NCBI GenBank assembly: GCA_025345505.1
Contig: JANVCC010000011.1
Span: 1,497,849-1,561,848, forward strand
From: Todiramphus chloris collaris
Lineage: Eukaryota > Chordata > Aves > Coraciiformes > Alcedinidae
Length of the DNA stretch: 64,000 nucleotides
Reading direction: 5' to 3'
Below the pieces are notes generated by a model. It made no database searches, was not told where the DNA came from, and was given only the letters and a program-made list of their open reading frames with translations. How positions within the stretch are numbered: the first letter of the stretch is position 1; each line of letters starts with the position of its first letter. The position numbers were made by a program, and so were the translations under genes. Positions 12,452 through 24,605 of the stretch are shown piece after piece.

Positions 12452-15400
12452 ATCTCTGACCTTGTGATTTTTCAGGCATTGTTACCCAAGCTAACTAGAG
12501 TCAACCTTGATGAAGCATATGGCATATGCTTTGGCTTGGACCCTTTCAACCTTGAGAAAATATCTCTCAGTGTCTAAGTGGTCCTGGAGGGGACACCACT
12601 TGCTATCGCTCTCCTGCTCACTCCTTAGTCTCACATGTCATGCGTGTGATTTACACACTTTGTATCTCTGCCGTCCATTTCGCCTACTTCCTAAGGCTGT
12701 GTCTCAGCTCAGTGCTACAGCCTGGCTTCCTCACCCTGCTGTGTCAGGCCACCCAGACATTAATGCCAACTCTTATGCATGATCAAAGACATTGAAACCT
12801 GTAGCTCTGAACAAGAAGTGATATGGCACGTCCTGGGGCGTTTTCATGAGTCTTTCCATCAAATTTGTCCTCCTGCTGCAGCACTGTCACACTGTCAGAG
12901 ACAAGAACTGTAGGAGGTCTGAGTTTGATGGACATTTTCCTGTTTGAATCAGTCAGTATTTGGGCCGTAGATTGAATGAGCAGCCCCAAGAAATTTCCAC
13001 CAGAGTTGTAAATCCTGGAAAGTCTGCATCATATATTGGTTTTTCCCTTTGCAGGACGTGGTAGCAGGCAACACCCCAGATAGGTGGGTAGAGAGCAGTG
13101 TCATCATCTCCCTCTGGCCCACACTCTCCTGAAGGCACAAGAAAGAAACAAACTCCCTAAAGCTTCATCCTCCCACCCAGGTTAGCCTTCACTGTCTCAT
13201 TTTTTTTCTAAAAATTCCAGATCCCAGTGTCTTCTCAAACCCTCTTTTCCAGGTGACAGGTGGCTTTGTGAGGTTCTCAGTTTTGTTGCCTTACAAATTT
13301 TAGAGGAGCCTGTAAGCAAAGGAAGCAAGGGCAGCCAGGAACCACAGGAACCAGAAGGCAAAGAATACTGCCTTCACATTGCATCTTGTTCTGCTTTATT
13401 TTCTACTTCTTCACAGAGCTGGCTGGATGTCTCTTCTAAGCATTTCTGCTTCTTCTGTCTACCATGTGGGACAATTCAAGATGAGGACTCAAAGCTGCCC
13501 CAGAGGTTTGGACCATGTGCTACTACCAAATTAGTGAAAGTGGAATTTTCTTGCCATCACACTCAAAAGGTTATGTTTCCTTGCTCTCTATTGAAGATGG
13601 TAAATTACAGTTCCTATCACTGCTACCAAATCCATTTTGCTAAAGGACACACCAAGGGACCTGCAAGTAGTCCCTTTATTTAGCTCTGGGAGTTTATTCT
13701 CAGGTTCATCCTGTGGTCTTTCTTTGTCACATAGAGAAGCCAATCCAGCTCAAACCACCAGGTGTTTCAAGGATTTTGGCATGATTCAGAAAGATGCCAG
13801 GTGACCAAGGAAACAATCATTTAATAAAGAATAAGTGATCGCAAGCTTCAGTTATCTGTGAGAGAAGGACCAACAAGGGTCTTAAGTTGTCATCAAGGCT
13901 TGCAAGTGATACTTTTGGTTCCCCTCTGGTCCATTAGTCTGTAGGTCCTCTGGCTGTTCCATCAGCTCCCAAGGGCTCCATCCAAACTGCAAAGGAGGAG
14001 AAGACTCAGGATGAACAGCAGTCTTTGTGGGAACTTACTGGTATTTTTCTATACTAACATCTTTCCTTATGCATAACCAAAGTTTTATTTCCTTCACCAT
14101 GCGGACAGCAGTTAAAATGATGCGGTGGTTCTGGGTAGAAGGAGCTTTAAACATCACGGTGCAAGTAAAAAACAGTTCTCAGAAGCTATGATGAAAGCAA
14201 CAAATTTATATTAAATAAAAACAAGTGAAAATGCTTAGAACAGAGACTGTCTAGCCAGAGGGCTGAAGGAAATACTGTTCACGAGACAAAAGGAGCGTTA
14301 CATGAGCATTAACTCAGTGTCTGTGGACAAATTTGCAGAATTTCCTTCTGTTTTCTGGTACCTTTAATTTTAGAAGGGACCTAACTTAAGACAAACCATA
14401 GGGACATGATGGGTGGATTGAGCTCAGCATTGTCCCAGGGTCCTACTGGAATCCCTCTTTGGACAAACCACTGAAAGTGAAGGCATCCAAAATGACAAGT
14501 CCCTCTTGAAAAATGTTTGTGTGGATACTGAGGGGACAAAAACAAGCTTGGATTTCAAATCTGAAGTCCACTTGGAGGCCTAGATTTTGATCCATTAGCT
14601 TAGGGAAGGGTGAGAAGGCAGACGCCCATTCTCAAAAGGCTGTTAGAGCTCTGACTTTGCTTGTGCCTGATGTTTGGAGGGAATAGGAGGTTACAGTCTG
14701 AAGATGGTTCTGCTGAGACCTCTATCTGGTACCTAAATGTTCTGAACACCAGCAATGCCCACCATCCCTTTCTTTCCTGACCATTTATATCTCCAAGGTT
14801 TTGAACCCACTGGAGGAGACTCTGGGAGAAAAATTTCCAGTCTGGGTTTGCAACAACTCCTTTGCTTCCCTGCACCTTCCCCTGATGACAGAGAGCTGGC
14901 AGTGGACAGTGATATAATCCTTCATTTCAGATGCCCATTGCAGGGTGAAAACAAACTAGCACCGTGTAGCATCCTGCTGCCTCTCAGGAGACATCCCAGG
15001 CATGGGAGCAGTTGCTGCCGTATGCATGGCAGCATGGCTCCCCATCATCTTCCCAGTTTTTATTTCCTTAGCTCTCCCAGTCATGCAGTTTGAAACATAG
15101 AAGTGTTCTGTGAGGAATGTGTTTCACGATGAAGATGAATACCTCAGAGCCTGACAGCATAAACACTGAGAGCCTGTTTGGCTTCTTACAGTGCCAGCTC
15201 CCTGGATGGATGCAGAAAACCCCTTCACCACCCGTGGAGGTTTTTTGGTTCCCTCTGATGAGTTGGAGCTGTTCTGACCCAAAGCAGATGGAGTCAATTA
15301 TTTACACCACGTTCTCCTGGGGTGCACTCTTGACCCACTGCTTGCTGGTCTCGATAGACATATGCACTGGTGCTGGCTGATTGTTTCTGTATGACACAGA

Positions 15401-18317
15401 GAACATTAGTGGAGCAGAGCCAGGCAGAGGCCCTCAGAGAACAAGCAACTGATGGGGGATGCAGTGCTGGGAGAAGCCTTGCTGCTCCCAGGCCAAGCAG
15501 CCATGCCTTGTGTTCAGGTGGCAGGAAGGGAAGAAAAACCTCCTTGCTGGCCTGTTGAAGGCTGATCTGAGTGGTGGTCAATGGTGAGGTGATCAGGGGA
15601 TGTCACTAAGGGCTGGTCAGTAAGCATGATGGCAGGGGAAAAGGAAGGCAGCTATGTCATGTCTTAGTCTGGGAAACTCCACAGGAAACAATTTCAGGGG
15701 TCAAAGACAACTCAGTGTGTCCAGTCTCTGCCTGGTGCTCTGAGGAGCAATGCAGCAGGACATGCTGCAACCATTTGTTCTCCAGATCCCTAGCAATCAT
15801 TTGAGTGCATTCATTTGGGGAACCCATCTTTCCCTTACCTTTACCTCTCCTGTCCAATAACTCTTGATTCAAAGTTTGGGTAACCATGAAAAATGTACAG
15901 ACCTGAGAAGTGCCATGGAAATCAAAATGACTACCATCTCCAGCAGCCGTGTAGCACAGAGCAAACATGATTCTACCTGTGAGACAGCTGAACACAGCAG
16001 GCAGCTGCTGTGCTGGCTGCTGCAGGAGGAGAGGTGAAGGAATTTCAGAGATAGCATGTGGGGAAGGGTGTTAAAGAGTTGCAAGTACTTCATTACTTGA
16101 TGTGTATGATTCCTTGATAAAAAGCCAACACTTACTAGCTCCTGCTCTGTTTTAACCCTTCTTCCCACTTCTTTCTTCCACTGAAAGAAAGCTTCAGGCC
16201 CAGAAGGAGAAAAGAAAGATTAAGTAGAAGGAGTTACATTTTCCTGGCTGCTATCAAAACCTCTTTTCCAACTTTTTTCCCCTTTTTTTTTTTCCTCTTC
16301 ACACTGACATACCTTAGACATTTTATGAGCTGAACTGTATTTCATTGCACAAGGCGCTGGCAGACAATCTGAGAGCCTTTTATACTGAGGTGCTTTTCAG
16401 CTTCCAGGCTATGATCTACATCGCCTCAAGCCACAGCCAGGCTTCAGCCATGGGCCTGGCTGACATTTTACAGGGAAAGTAGAGTGACGCATCAGCTTAT
16501 AAAAGTGTTTGAAGACCCGAGTGTTACATATTAAGATATGTCAAGTTTGAACTCCATGCAGTATGTTCACTTGGCTGAGATGCTTACCTGGGGTAATTAT
16601 TGCAAAGTCTACAACACTGGGTGGACTGACACAGCAATTTCACCAGTGAGTTTCACCAGCTGTTAGTAGACCCAAGAGCAGCACGCGACCGGCAGAAGTC
16701 ACTGAAGTGAGCAGTTGACCCGCAGAGTTCCTTATCAGACTATGTGATGGTTGCAAAACATGACTATGGGCCTGAGAGTCAGAGTCCTTGGAAAAGAGAT
16801 CCATTGTAGATCACTAATGAGATGTACTTTAATCAAGAAATGTCCTAATGCTAAGACAGAAAATGGTCAGAGACTGGGAGGGTACTCAAGTGTAGTATCA
16901 ACTGTGTTCATGCTGTTTGCATGTCCATTGAAGATACTGGGTTATATGGTCACTTGCTATAAGTCAGAGTGTCCACCCTGTCATCTTCCTGAGTGAAGTG
17001 GTGAAGCTATTTCACCATGAACAGCCAAGAACTGGGAGCTTTCCATAGTTGAATTATACATATTTTGCTTTAGAATGTATCTGCAGTGCAGTAGCATTTC
17101 AGTATCCCAGTGGAAGCTGATGTTGGTCTGGTCCCATAAGAGTAAGGCAGATCCTTCTTCATTCGTAAGAGACAACAGTTAAGAGGAGAAATAGAGGCCA
17201 GAAACCTACTGAGAAAGCAAGTGGCAAAACGGGAAATTGAATCCAGCTTCCTTGGACTGGTTTATTCAGTCCTTGAAGGCAGTGAATTGCTTATAGGGGA
17301 TCAGACAGAGGGCCTGAATCTGTGGGAAGACTAGGGACTAGACTAGGGTGCAGTGTGGATCCACAGTATGGGCTCTGATCTGTCTCAGCTTGTTGTAAAT
17401 AAGCAGTGCCCAATCTGACCTTAAAGGATTTACAGTAGCACAGTCTGAATGATTCCAACTGGTGTAAAACCTGCTAAAAAGCATCCAAGGGACTATTTCG
17501 GCTCAAGTCACTCTCAGAAGAGAAAAGTGAGATGGTGCCCAGAGATGTGGAGGTTTTGGGGATGGAAGCAACTTGAGAAAACCTTCTTCAGAAAGGCACA
17601 AAGGCTGGTGAATATATGCTGGAGAATGAATCAGGCAAGCCAGGAGGCTTGAATGAGCAAACCAGCATTGAATGAAATCCCTTTCTGATTTAACCTGAGA
17701 TGAAACTCAGGATGGGAGAAGCAAGACTTGTCACTAGAGGAGCTTGTGGTGTGTGTGCATGGCCTTTTAGATATGCCAGCAAGTTTTATCAACACCTCAC
17801 CTCCCAGTGTCCAAACACCTTCTGATGTTAATGGACTGTGCTCAAAATTCAGCACGTGCTTCAAAGAGCTCAGCAGAAGAGGACAACTCCCATCAATACA
17901 AGGTGCCTAAGGAGGGCATGAATATGCCACCAGTCAGCAACTTAAAGGTTAGCCCAGTGCCTTCTGGAAACATATCTGCATGACCTGGATTGTATACCTG
18001 GGTGAAAATCACTAGCCTACACCATGCAGAAGTCTGACTAGGGCTTCTGAATGGATACATCTGATTTTAGAATTGGTGAATCCAGAATTTATGACATCTA
18101 GTTTCCTTTCTCAAGCAACATTTTTCATTACGATGACCACAGAGCAGAAAAAACCCACAACAGTTGTATCACACATGAGCAGTGCATTATTCATTTTAGA
18201 TATGCAAGAAAATACATTAACAATAATGAATAATTACAATGCAGAGGTACACTGACTATTTTAGATCCTTTTTAACTGTACATTTAGTGTCTGAAGAGTG
18301 CTTCCACAATTTGTCTT
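12452..18317. other. Long unique stretch, no gene recognised
   Basis: This is about 5.9 kb without a recognisable transposon. Frames of 90-112 codons (14600-14875 minus, 14755-15093 plus, 15657-15995 minus) overlap each other and carry no domain. Short T/C runs occur near 13200 and 16270. A faint MIR-like resemblance at 17165-17275 was not strong enough to annotate. Confidence 0.45.
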
Positions 18318-18695
18318 AGAATCATACAATTGTTGAACCTTTTGGGCTGGAAGGCATCTTCTAGTCCTTATCTCCCTGTAGTAAGCAGAGACATCTGCAC
18401 CTACAGCAGGTTGCTCAGAGCTCCATCCAACCTGACCTGGGATGTTTCCAGGGATGGAGCATCTACTACCTCACTGGACAACCTGGGCCAGTGTCTCAAC
18501 ACTCTCAGCACTCAACACTCTTCCTTCTCTGTAGTCTAAATCTCTTTCAGTTTAAAACCCTCACCCATTTCCCTATCATTACATGCCCTGATAAAAATTC
18601 TGTCCCCAGCTTTCTGACAGGCCCCCTTTAAGTACTAAAAGGCTATAATATGGCCTTCCTGGAGCTTTCTCTTCTCCAGGTTGAAAAAACCCTCT
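18318..18695 (-). mobile_element. CR1 LINE, 5'-truncated 3' end
   Basis: The minus-strand octamer tail begins at 18318 ('agaatcata'). It is followed by the complement of the 3' UTR: the 'gttgctcagagctcca' block near 18410, 'aacctgggccagtgtctcaa' near 18480, and the 'cttctccaggttgaa' block near 18671 that marks the end of ORF2. It is non-coding and moderately diverged. Confidence 0.93.
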
Positions 18696-19112
18696 CTGGA
18701 GTGAGAAAAACATACTTTAGCTATAAAAATGCTTTTAATCACTATTATTTCTTGACTTTCATGCCTTCTACAAGTTTGCTTCAGGTTAGCAAGTTTGAAA
18801 TAAATCCTCTGTCCATGCAAACTGGTGCCTCGCTTTTCATATCTGTAGTGTAAGGCGATTTTACATCTGTACAGAATTTCTCCCAGTGTGAGGGTCAATG
18901 TCTATGTGACTCATCCAAAAGTATGCAAAGCTCAGATCTGAAGTGTGGTTTCACCAAAATGTAAAGGATGTTATATCAAGGTGTGGGAGACAGCAGGCAG
19001 CTGCCTCTTTCTCTAAGTCACATAGTGGCTGCATCAGAATCTGACCACTAACTCCAAGAGCTAATGCTGTGGAGGTGTCCCATTTTGAGGACTCACCCCA
19101 GCTCTCTATTTG

Positions 19113-19200
19113 AAGATGCCCATGCTCAATGCAGGAGTCTTGGACTAGATGACCTTTAAAGGTCCCTTCCAGACCAAACCATTCTATGATTCCATTCTAA
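19113..19200 (+). mobile_element. CR1 LINE 3' tail
   Basis: Only about 90 bp remain: the degraded '...ctgctcactgcaggagggtt' block, then 'gactagatgacctttaaagg' (19144-19163), 'tcccttccagaccaaaccat' and an 'attctatgatt' tail. It is a very short truncated insertion. Confidence 0.88.
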
Positions 19201-19771
19201 GTTTCCTTCTTGTTCTTCCCACAGCCTGGATTTATGTGCAGAAGAAATGGTTGGTGTTTTTTTGACTGAATGCCTAATCTCATGTCCAACCCCATGCTAC
19301 TTACTTCTCTCCAGAAAGCAACCAGAGCACATAGACCCTGGCCCTGTCCAGTGGTGTGGTGGCTGGATGTGGCCAATTTTCTTTGAAGTTCTTGTATCTC
19401 ATTGGCCACCTTGATAAGAAGATACTGTATAGTTGGGATGGATACTCGTGGACAAGGGTGCTTAACTCTTTTTCATGTTGTAAAAGAAAACTATTCCTCA
19501 TACCAAGGTTTTTTTCCCAGGTCTGAGATATTCAGTTACAAATGACTCCCTGCCACTCCAGGTTTCAGACATAAAGGAAAATAAGAACCTCCACCTCGAA
19601 ATAAAACCACCTTGAAAATGGCATGACGTGCATTTCAGGGTCAAATTCTCAGTCATAGGCTGATTCAGTAAAGGAGATGCTGGGACATGCATTCTTCTAG
19701 CAGATAGTGAAGCCACGCTCTTAACTCAGATGCATAATTCACCAGCCATGCTGAGCCCCTGGTATACCCGA

Positions 19772-19793
19772 GATAGATAGATAGATAGGTAGG

Positions 19794-19840
<47 letters not shown>

Positions 19841-19850
19841 NNNNNNNNNN

Positions 19851-19899
<49 letters not shown>

Positions 19900-19910
19900 C
19901 GATCGATCTC
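19772..19910. repeat. (GATA)n microsatellite interrupted by an assembly gap
   Basis: Tetranucleotide GATA units run from about 19772 to 19840 and resume from 19851 to about 19898, ending in a GATC variant. A short GGTA variant interrupts the left half. Ten N's (19841-19850) sit in the array, so the true length is unknown. Translation gives serine/tyrosine/isoleucine repeats that are not a gene. Confidence 0.98.
19841..19850. other. Assembly gap of 10 N
   Basis: Ten undetermined bases lie inside the GATA array. The round number suggests a fixed-size placeholder rather than a measured length. Confidence 0.99.
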
Positions 19911-20690
19911 CCTTTTTCTCTGAGGATATTTAAATAGCATGTAATCTGGGGCTTGAGCACAGATAAAGGACACAAAAAAAATGCCTCAAGATAGAGAAAC
20001 TTGAGCAAAAGCAGGCCAGAAGCTAAAGATGAGCAAAACTGTTGCTGATGGGAATGAAGCTGCTAGTGGAATTTCTTTGGGTATGTACATTGCAGTTCAG
20101 CTGTGGGATTATTTTTCCTCACAGCAATGGTGTAGCTAATGGGAAGGAGATCAGCAAAGCCAAATGTGACGCTGCATCAGGCAGCTGAGCACAACACAAA
20201 CACAGTGCAGTCTGTTACCACAGGATTTAGATAATTTCAGCATCTGGGGAAAGGCTGAGGACAGTCAAAAAATGATCCAGAGAGCAAAGGATCAGAAGGG
20301 AAAATATCTGCTAACGGAAAGGTGTGGCTTCCTGGGAAAGAGTTCTTATGAATTATTGCAGGAAAGCACCTAAAGCTGCTAGCCATGAGGTGCAGGTGCA
20401 GCATTAAAAGGAGAAGGTTGTGGTGTTGGCCTGCTCTCATAAATCACAGAGGTAGGGCATGGGGATTAGGACTGGGACTGCACCATGAAAAACTGGAGTG
20501 AAATCTTTCTATCCACAACTGGCCAACAGATAGGTAAAACAGAGCAATACACAAGTGCAGGGTCTGAAAGAATCTGGCAGGAGAGAGAAAATGTGTTTTC
20601 TAATCAAGTCTTGCAGAGGTAGGTGGACTTGGTACAGCTTTTGAAACTGTATTTTTAGAAGAAATTGATGATATTAATGATCATCTTTAA
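19911..20690. other. Unique stretch between microsatellite and LTR
   Basis: No gene or repeat is recognised. It ends at the 5-bp direct repeat that flanks the minus-strand LTR. Confidence 0.45.
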
Positions 20691-20695
20691 AATGC

Positions 20696-21456
20696 TGCCA
20701 AGGTCTAGGGTCTGGACTGTCCATCAGACCTATAACAGACATTTTCTGTTAACCCCTCTCCCTTCCCAAAGGGGAGAAGAAAGAGAATAAAGGAGAGAGA
20801 CATGGGTTAGGAAAGAAAATTAAAAATAGATTTAATGAAAATAATAATAATAAAATTTTATATATAGAAATGTATACAAAACCAGTATCAAACCAAACCC
20901 CCCTGATGGCAATTACATCACCATTGCCACTGACACTCCGGAGCGGGCACAGGGGAAGTCCCAGATTGGACTCATCATCATCAGACAGGAACGGGACTCA
21001 GGAGCTGGATTCTGGAAATGGATTGGGATAGAAGGCAAAATAGACAGAGTCCTTCCTGGACATCAGCCATTGAAGAAGAGGCTTGACCCTTGTGATCCCT
21101 CAGCTTTGTACTGAAGATGTCATATATGGGATGGAATCCCTTGTTGATCAATATACGGTCACCTGTTCTCTCCACTCCTTCCCACGAGTGAGGCCTTTTA
21201 TTTTTTGCACCCATAACATGGTACACAACAATTAGCAATGACCTTGTTCTACACAGGAGCAAATATAAGCAAAAGCCTTTCTGCTCACACCATTTCTTGT
21301 TAGTAAGAAACATTGACCCTTATCACTGTTATAAGCAGGCACTGAGGACAAATAAACCTGCTGTTAACTTCAGAAAGTTCAGTCACTTAGAAGAGACTGA
21401 GCTGAAAAGTACAATCACTGAACAGAATTAGTTCTGTTCTCACTCAGCCCTCCACA
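20696..21456 (-). mobile_element. Solo LTR, avian ERVL-type endogenous retrovirus
   Basis: A single terminal repeat of 761 bp, with TG...CA ends when read on the minus strand. It is flanked by an exact 5-bp direct repeat, AATGC, at 20691-20695 and 21457-21461. In sense it begins with a segment containing 'gagtgagaacagaactaatt' and has an ATTAAA polyadenylation signal (complement of 20831-20836) followed by a pyrimidine-rich region near its 3' end. The same family, in the other orientation, lies at 22069-22877. No internal retroviral region is present, which fits loss by recombination between the two original LTRs. It is a fossil of moderate age. Confidence 0.88.
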
Positions 21457-21461
21457 AATGC

Positions 21462-22063
21462 TTTGAGAGTCTGTGATGGAAAAGATGACATCAACAGCTA
21501 CATGAGTTGGATGCTGAGATCTGAGTTTTGCTCATTCATATGATTCTATGATTCTAAGTTTGAGAACCATCCCATTGAAGAGATGCAGCTCCCAGGACTC
21601 ACTGTGGCATAGACTAACATCACAGACAAAACATCAGGCTTCTTAGCCTCGGGTCTGTTCTGGCCCTGCTGGATTTGGTAGCACAGTGGTGAGGAAGTGG
21701 TGTGTACAGCCCAGAGAATGGTGAGGGACCCAGTAGCAAAGAGAAAAAAGGATGAATGGAAAGAAATGCTTACAGAGGGAGAAAGAAAGAAGGAAGTAGC
21801 ATCTATGAAGGACATTTTCAGAAGATTGGGAATCCTTGCAAGAGATGGTGTGAAAATGGTTGTGCTGTTGTACTGTGATTCTTTGAAGAGACAAAATAAG
21901 TGTAAAAATCAGATAGCTTTCTCTGTATTTCATAGTGGGTTGAATTTTGCAAATGAATCTTCCTCTTGCCCCTGGCAGTTGGACCACACAGACCAACTAA
22001 CCAAACCATGTCTGCCATGTTGCTTATAATCTTATGTGCAGATACTCCTCACAGCTGTGCAGT
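21462..22063. other. Spacer between the two inverted LTRs
   Basis: About 600 bp with no retroviral internal sequence. Frames on both strands (such as 21643-21996 minus and 21697-22029 plus) overlap and show no gag, pol or env motif. Two octamer-like units at about 21541-21556 recall a CR1 tail, but nothing before them looks like CR1. Confidence 0.5.
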
Positions 22064-22068
22064 CCATC

Positions 22069-22877
22069 TGTCCTAATTTGAGTGAGAACAGAACTAATTC
22101 TGTTCAGTGATTTTACTTTTCATCTTATTTCTTCTAACTAACTGCACTGTCTGAAGTCATCAGCCTGTTCTCACAGGCAGTGTCTGCTTCTAGCAGTGAT
22201 AACACCCCATGTTTAGAGTTACTAACAAGGATTGGTGTGAAGATCAAGGACACTTCTGGATCTTGTGTACCACATTGAGGGGTGCAGAAAGTGAAAGGCT
22301 GCACCTGCAGGGAGGAGCGGACGGGACAGGTGACCCTAAACTGACCAACAAGGGATTCCATCCCATATACGTCATATTTGACATAAGGCTGAGGCATATG
22401 AAGGGTCTGGGGCTCTTCTTCCCTCTTGGACCTCTTTGCCAGCTTTGCTTGGTTTGACTCAGGTCTTTTTGAGATTCCTTCCTCAGAGCACTCTAGGAGG
22501 ACTCTGTCTGTTCTGCCTGTGATCCCGGTCTGCGTGTTCCTGAATCCAGTACCAGAATCCAGCTCCTGAACACATCTCCTATCTGATGCTGGGCCCAGCC
22601 TGGGACTCACCTGGTGCCTGCTCCACAGCATCAGTGGTGACGGTGATGGAATTACCATCAGGGGGGTTGGGTTCAGTACTGGTTTTGTGTATATTTGGAG
22701 ATATTCTGTTTTTATTATTATTATTTTTCATTTTTCATTAAAACTGTTCTATTTTCTCTTTCTAACCACTAAGTCTCTCTCCCTTATTCCCTTTCTCTTC
22801 CCTTTTGGGGAGGGAGGGGGGTTAACAGCGAGTATCTGTTATAGGTCTAAGGGCTGCCCTGGCCCTAAACCATGACA
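22069..22877 (+). mobile_element. Solo LTR, avian ERVL-type endogenous retrovirus
   Basis: An 809-bp LTR that starts 'tgtcctaatttgagtgagaa' and ends 'ctaaaccatgaca'. Both ends resemble the avian ERVL LTR pattern, which typically starts TGTCCTGGTTT and ends TTAAACCACGACA. An ATTAAA polyadenylation signal is at 22737-22742, followed by a C/T-rich and then a G-rich segment. The flanking pentamers CCATC (22064-22068) and CTATC (22878-22882) match at four of five bases, consistent with an aged target duplication. It is the same family as 20696-21456, inverted. No internal region is attached. Confidence 0.88.
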
Positions 22878-24349
22878 CTATCCCAGCAAGGAAACTGTTT
22901 TGATAGTGATAACTTAAACCTTTCTTTCAAATACCCTAAGCTTCTCTCTTGATCTGCTTAAATGATGGTTGCTCTTCTGGTATATCCACTCCACTAGCTG
23001 TCCTTCTAGCAGAGTAGGCTTTGTCAAGACTCCTCCGTGGGCACACCTCTGTGAAAACTGGTGGGAACACAAGGACTAGGGAGAGGCAGATGGGTGTTCT
23101 GTGGTGACAGCCCAAAGCTTTGCAGGACCGTGGTCTTCACAGAAGTGAGAGGTGTCTGAAGGGTGTCTTTGCCTCCCACATGCAGAGTGATGTGGACTGC
23201 CATGGGTTGAGGGACCTCTTTCATGCTGAAGTCAAGCCTCTCCCCTCATGTCCCACACATCCTCTTCCCTTTTGCACCCCTCTGTCTCCCTTTTGACTGC
23301 ACTTTTTGTTTTCTTAGCTTGCACAAGAATGATTTTTCATGTAACACTTCCCCCATGCAATGTTCATCAAGCCTCTTCTTGTTCTCTTCCAAAGCTGTTC
23401 CAGTTGGAATGAAACCTCACCAGCCCAAGGAAGAACTCCAACTCCAACAACATGTCACTCTCTGTTAGACATCTCCTGTCTCTATTGTCTTGCTTTGTGA
23501 AGCTCTCATTTCTTACTAATCTATTCTGTTCTCTCTATTGTTGTAATATATCATGAATATACATTTACAATGCCAATCCCTGATTTGCTACATGATTTTG
23601 GCTTGGTTGGTCAATATAACATGTGTAGATGTTGGGCTGTAGGCCAATGTCTTCAGAAATGACAGCTGAGTTGATGTGCCTCACTTTCAGGGCATATGGT
23701 GCCTGATTTTCAGAGGTGTTAGAAACAGCTGACAGGAGCTCCCTATGCTTCACATTACTAAATTATACATCTTCTGCGATATCTCGTTTCAGTACATACT
23801 TGGCATTGTTTCTTTGCATTGTTAAGATCATGAAAAGTGGCATTAACAGACTTCTGCATGGCTCAAGTCTTATTCAGTAGGCAACTCATCTGGGAGGCAA
23901 ACCACAAAACAACTTCTCCCAGAGAAATAGAAGGGTGCCCATCTCCCCAGTTGAAAGGTCTAAGAGGTGGATGTTTGAGTCATCCTTGGGCCACTCCCCA
24001 GTTAATGAAAACAAACTCTTCAGAAAATAGAATTCATTTCATCCTAAACCATTTAAGGTATATCAGAAGCACCTCCTATTTCTCTCCCCAAATAATCTGC
24101 ACTAGTGTTGCTTGTTCGAACCTGGATCACACTCCCACACCGATTCACTGCACAAAATGTCCATGCTGGTCCAAGGAGGGAGTAGAGGGTGGAACATACA
24201 TCCAGGGCTGGAGAAGAGCTGGACATTTTTCACAGTAAAGTTGGCTTCAGACAACTTTGAGTGCTAGCAAAAATGTAGTGTTTTCATCTCTTCCCCAAGT
24301 CCCACTGCATTTCACATCTCCTTCAGGAGACAATTTTTGGTTATTTCTA

Positions 24350-24560
24350 GCGTTTTGACGCACAGAGGTTTCATCAAGATGTGAGGTTATTAGGCAGGAA
24401 AGGCCAGGCAATTAATTCAGAGCTAGATCGGATTTGTCTTAATATTCAAGACTGTTCAAACACGGAGGTTTTGGTCAGACATTTATTTATTAATAACAAT
24501 GGAACACCATTAATCTGATGTAATTTTGTGTTACATTTGCTTTCTTGCTTTGCTGATTTT
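24350..24560. promoter_or_regulatory. Possible conserved non-coding element
   Basis: This unique block is rich in TAAT/ATTA cores and AT-rich words ('caattaattcagagc', 'atttatttattaataac', 'accattaatctgatg'). It sits immediately upstream of the exon-like interval at 24568. The call is inferred from texture; no alignment was available. Confidence 0.22.
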
Positions 24561-24567
24561 ATTTTAG

Positions 24568-24605
24568 GAACCCTGTGAAAGAAGAGTATGAGAAATTTTG
24601 CTTTC
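24568..24605 (+). other. Exon-like interval with strong splice signals (candidate)
   Basis: A long pyrimidine-rich acceptor, 'gctttgctgattttattttag' in part (ending 24567), is followed by 38 nt and a consensus donor 'gtaagtatt' starting at 24606. Only one phase is open, giving NPVKEEYEKFCF flanked by split codons; the other two phases contain stops. I do not recognise the peptide. Both splice signals are near ideal, which makes it the best exon candidate in the window, but chance cannot be excluded by eye. Confidence 0.3.

Noticed and set aside
17165-17275. Weak resemblance to a MIR core ('aagtggcaaaacgggaaatt')
   Set aside because: The match is short and patchy, and the best-conserved MIR words are missing.
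19665-20008. Minus-strand frames with SIYL/YLSI repeats
   Set aside because: They are translations of the GATA microsatellite and run through the N gap.
21536-21560. Two octamer-like units resembling a CR1 tail
   Set aside because: The sequence before them does not resemble the CR1 3' UTR, and two octamers can arise by chance.
21462-22063. Possible internal retroviral region between the two LTRs
   Set aside because: The LTRs are inverted, each has its own flanking repeat, and the spacer has no retroviral motif.
22134-22658. Open frame of 174 codons on the minus strand
   Set aside because: It lies entirely inside the plus-strand solo LTR, antisense to it, and shows no recognisable protein motif.
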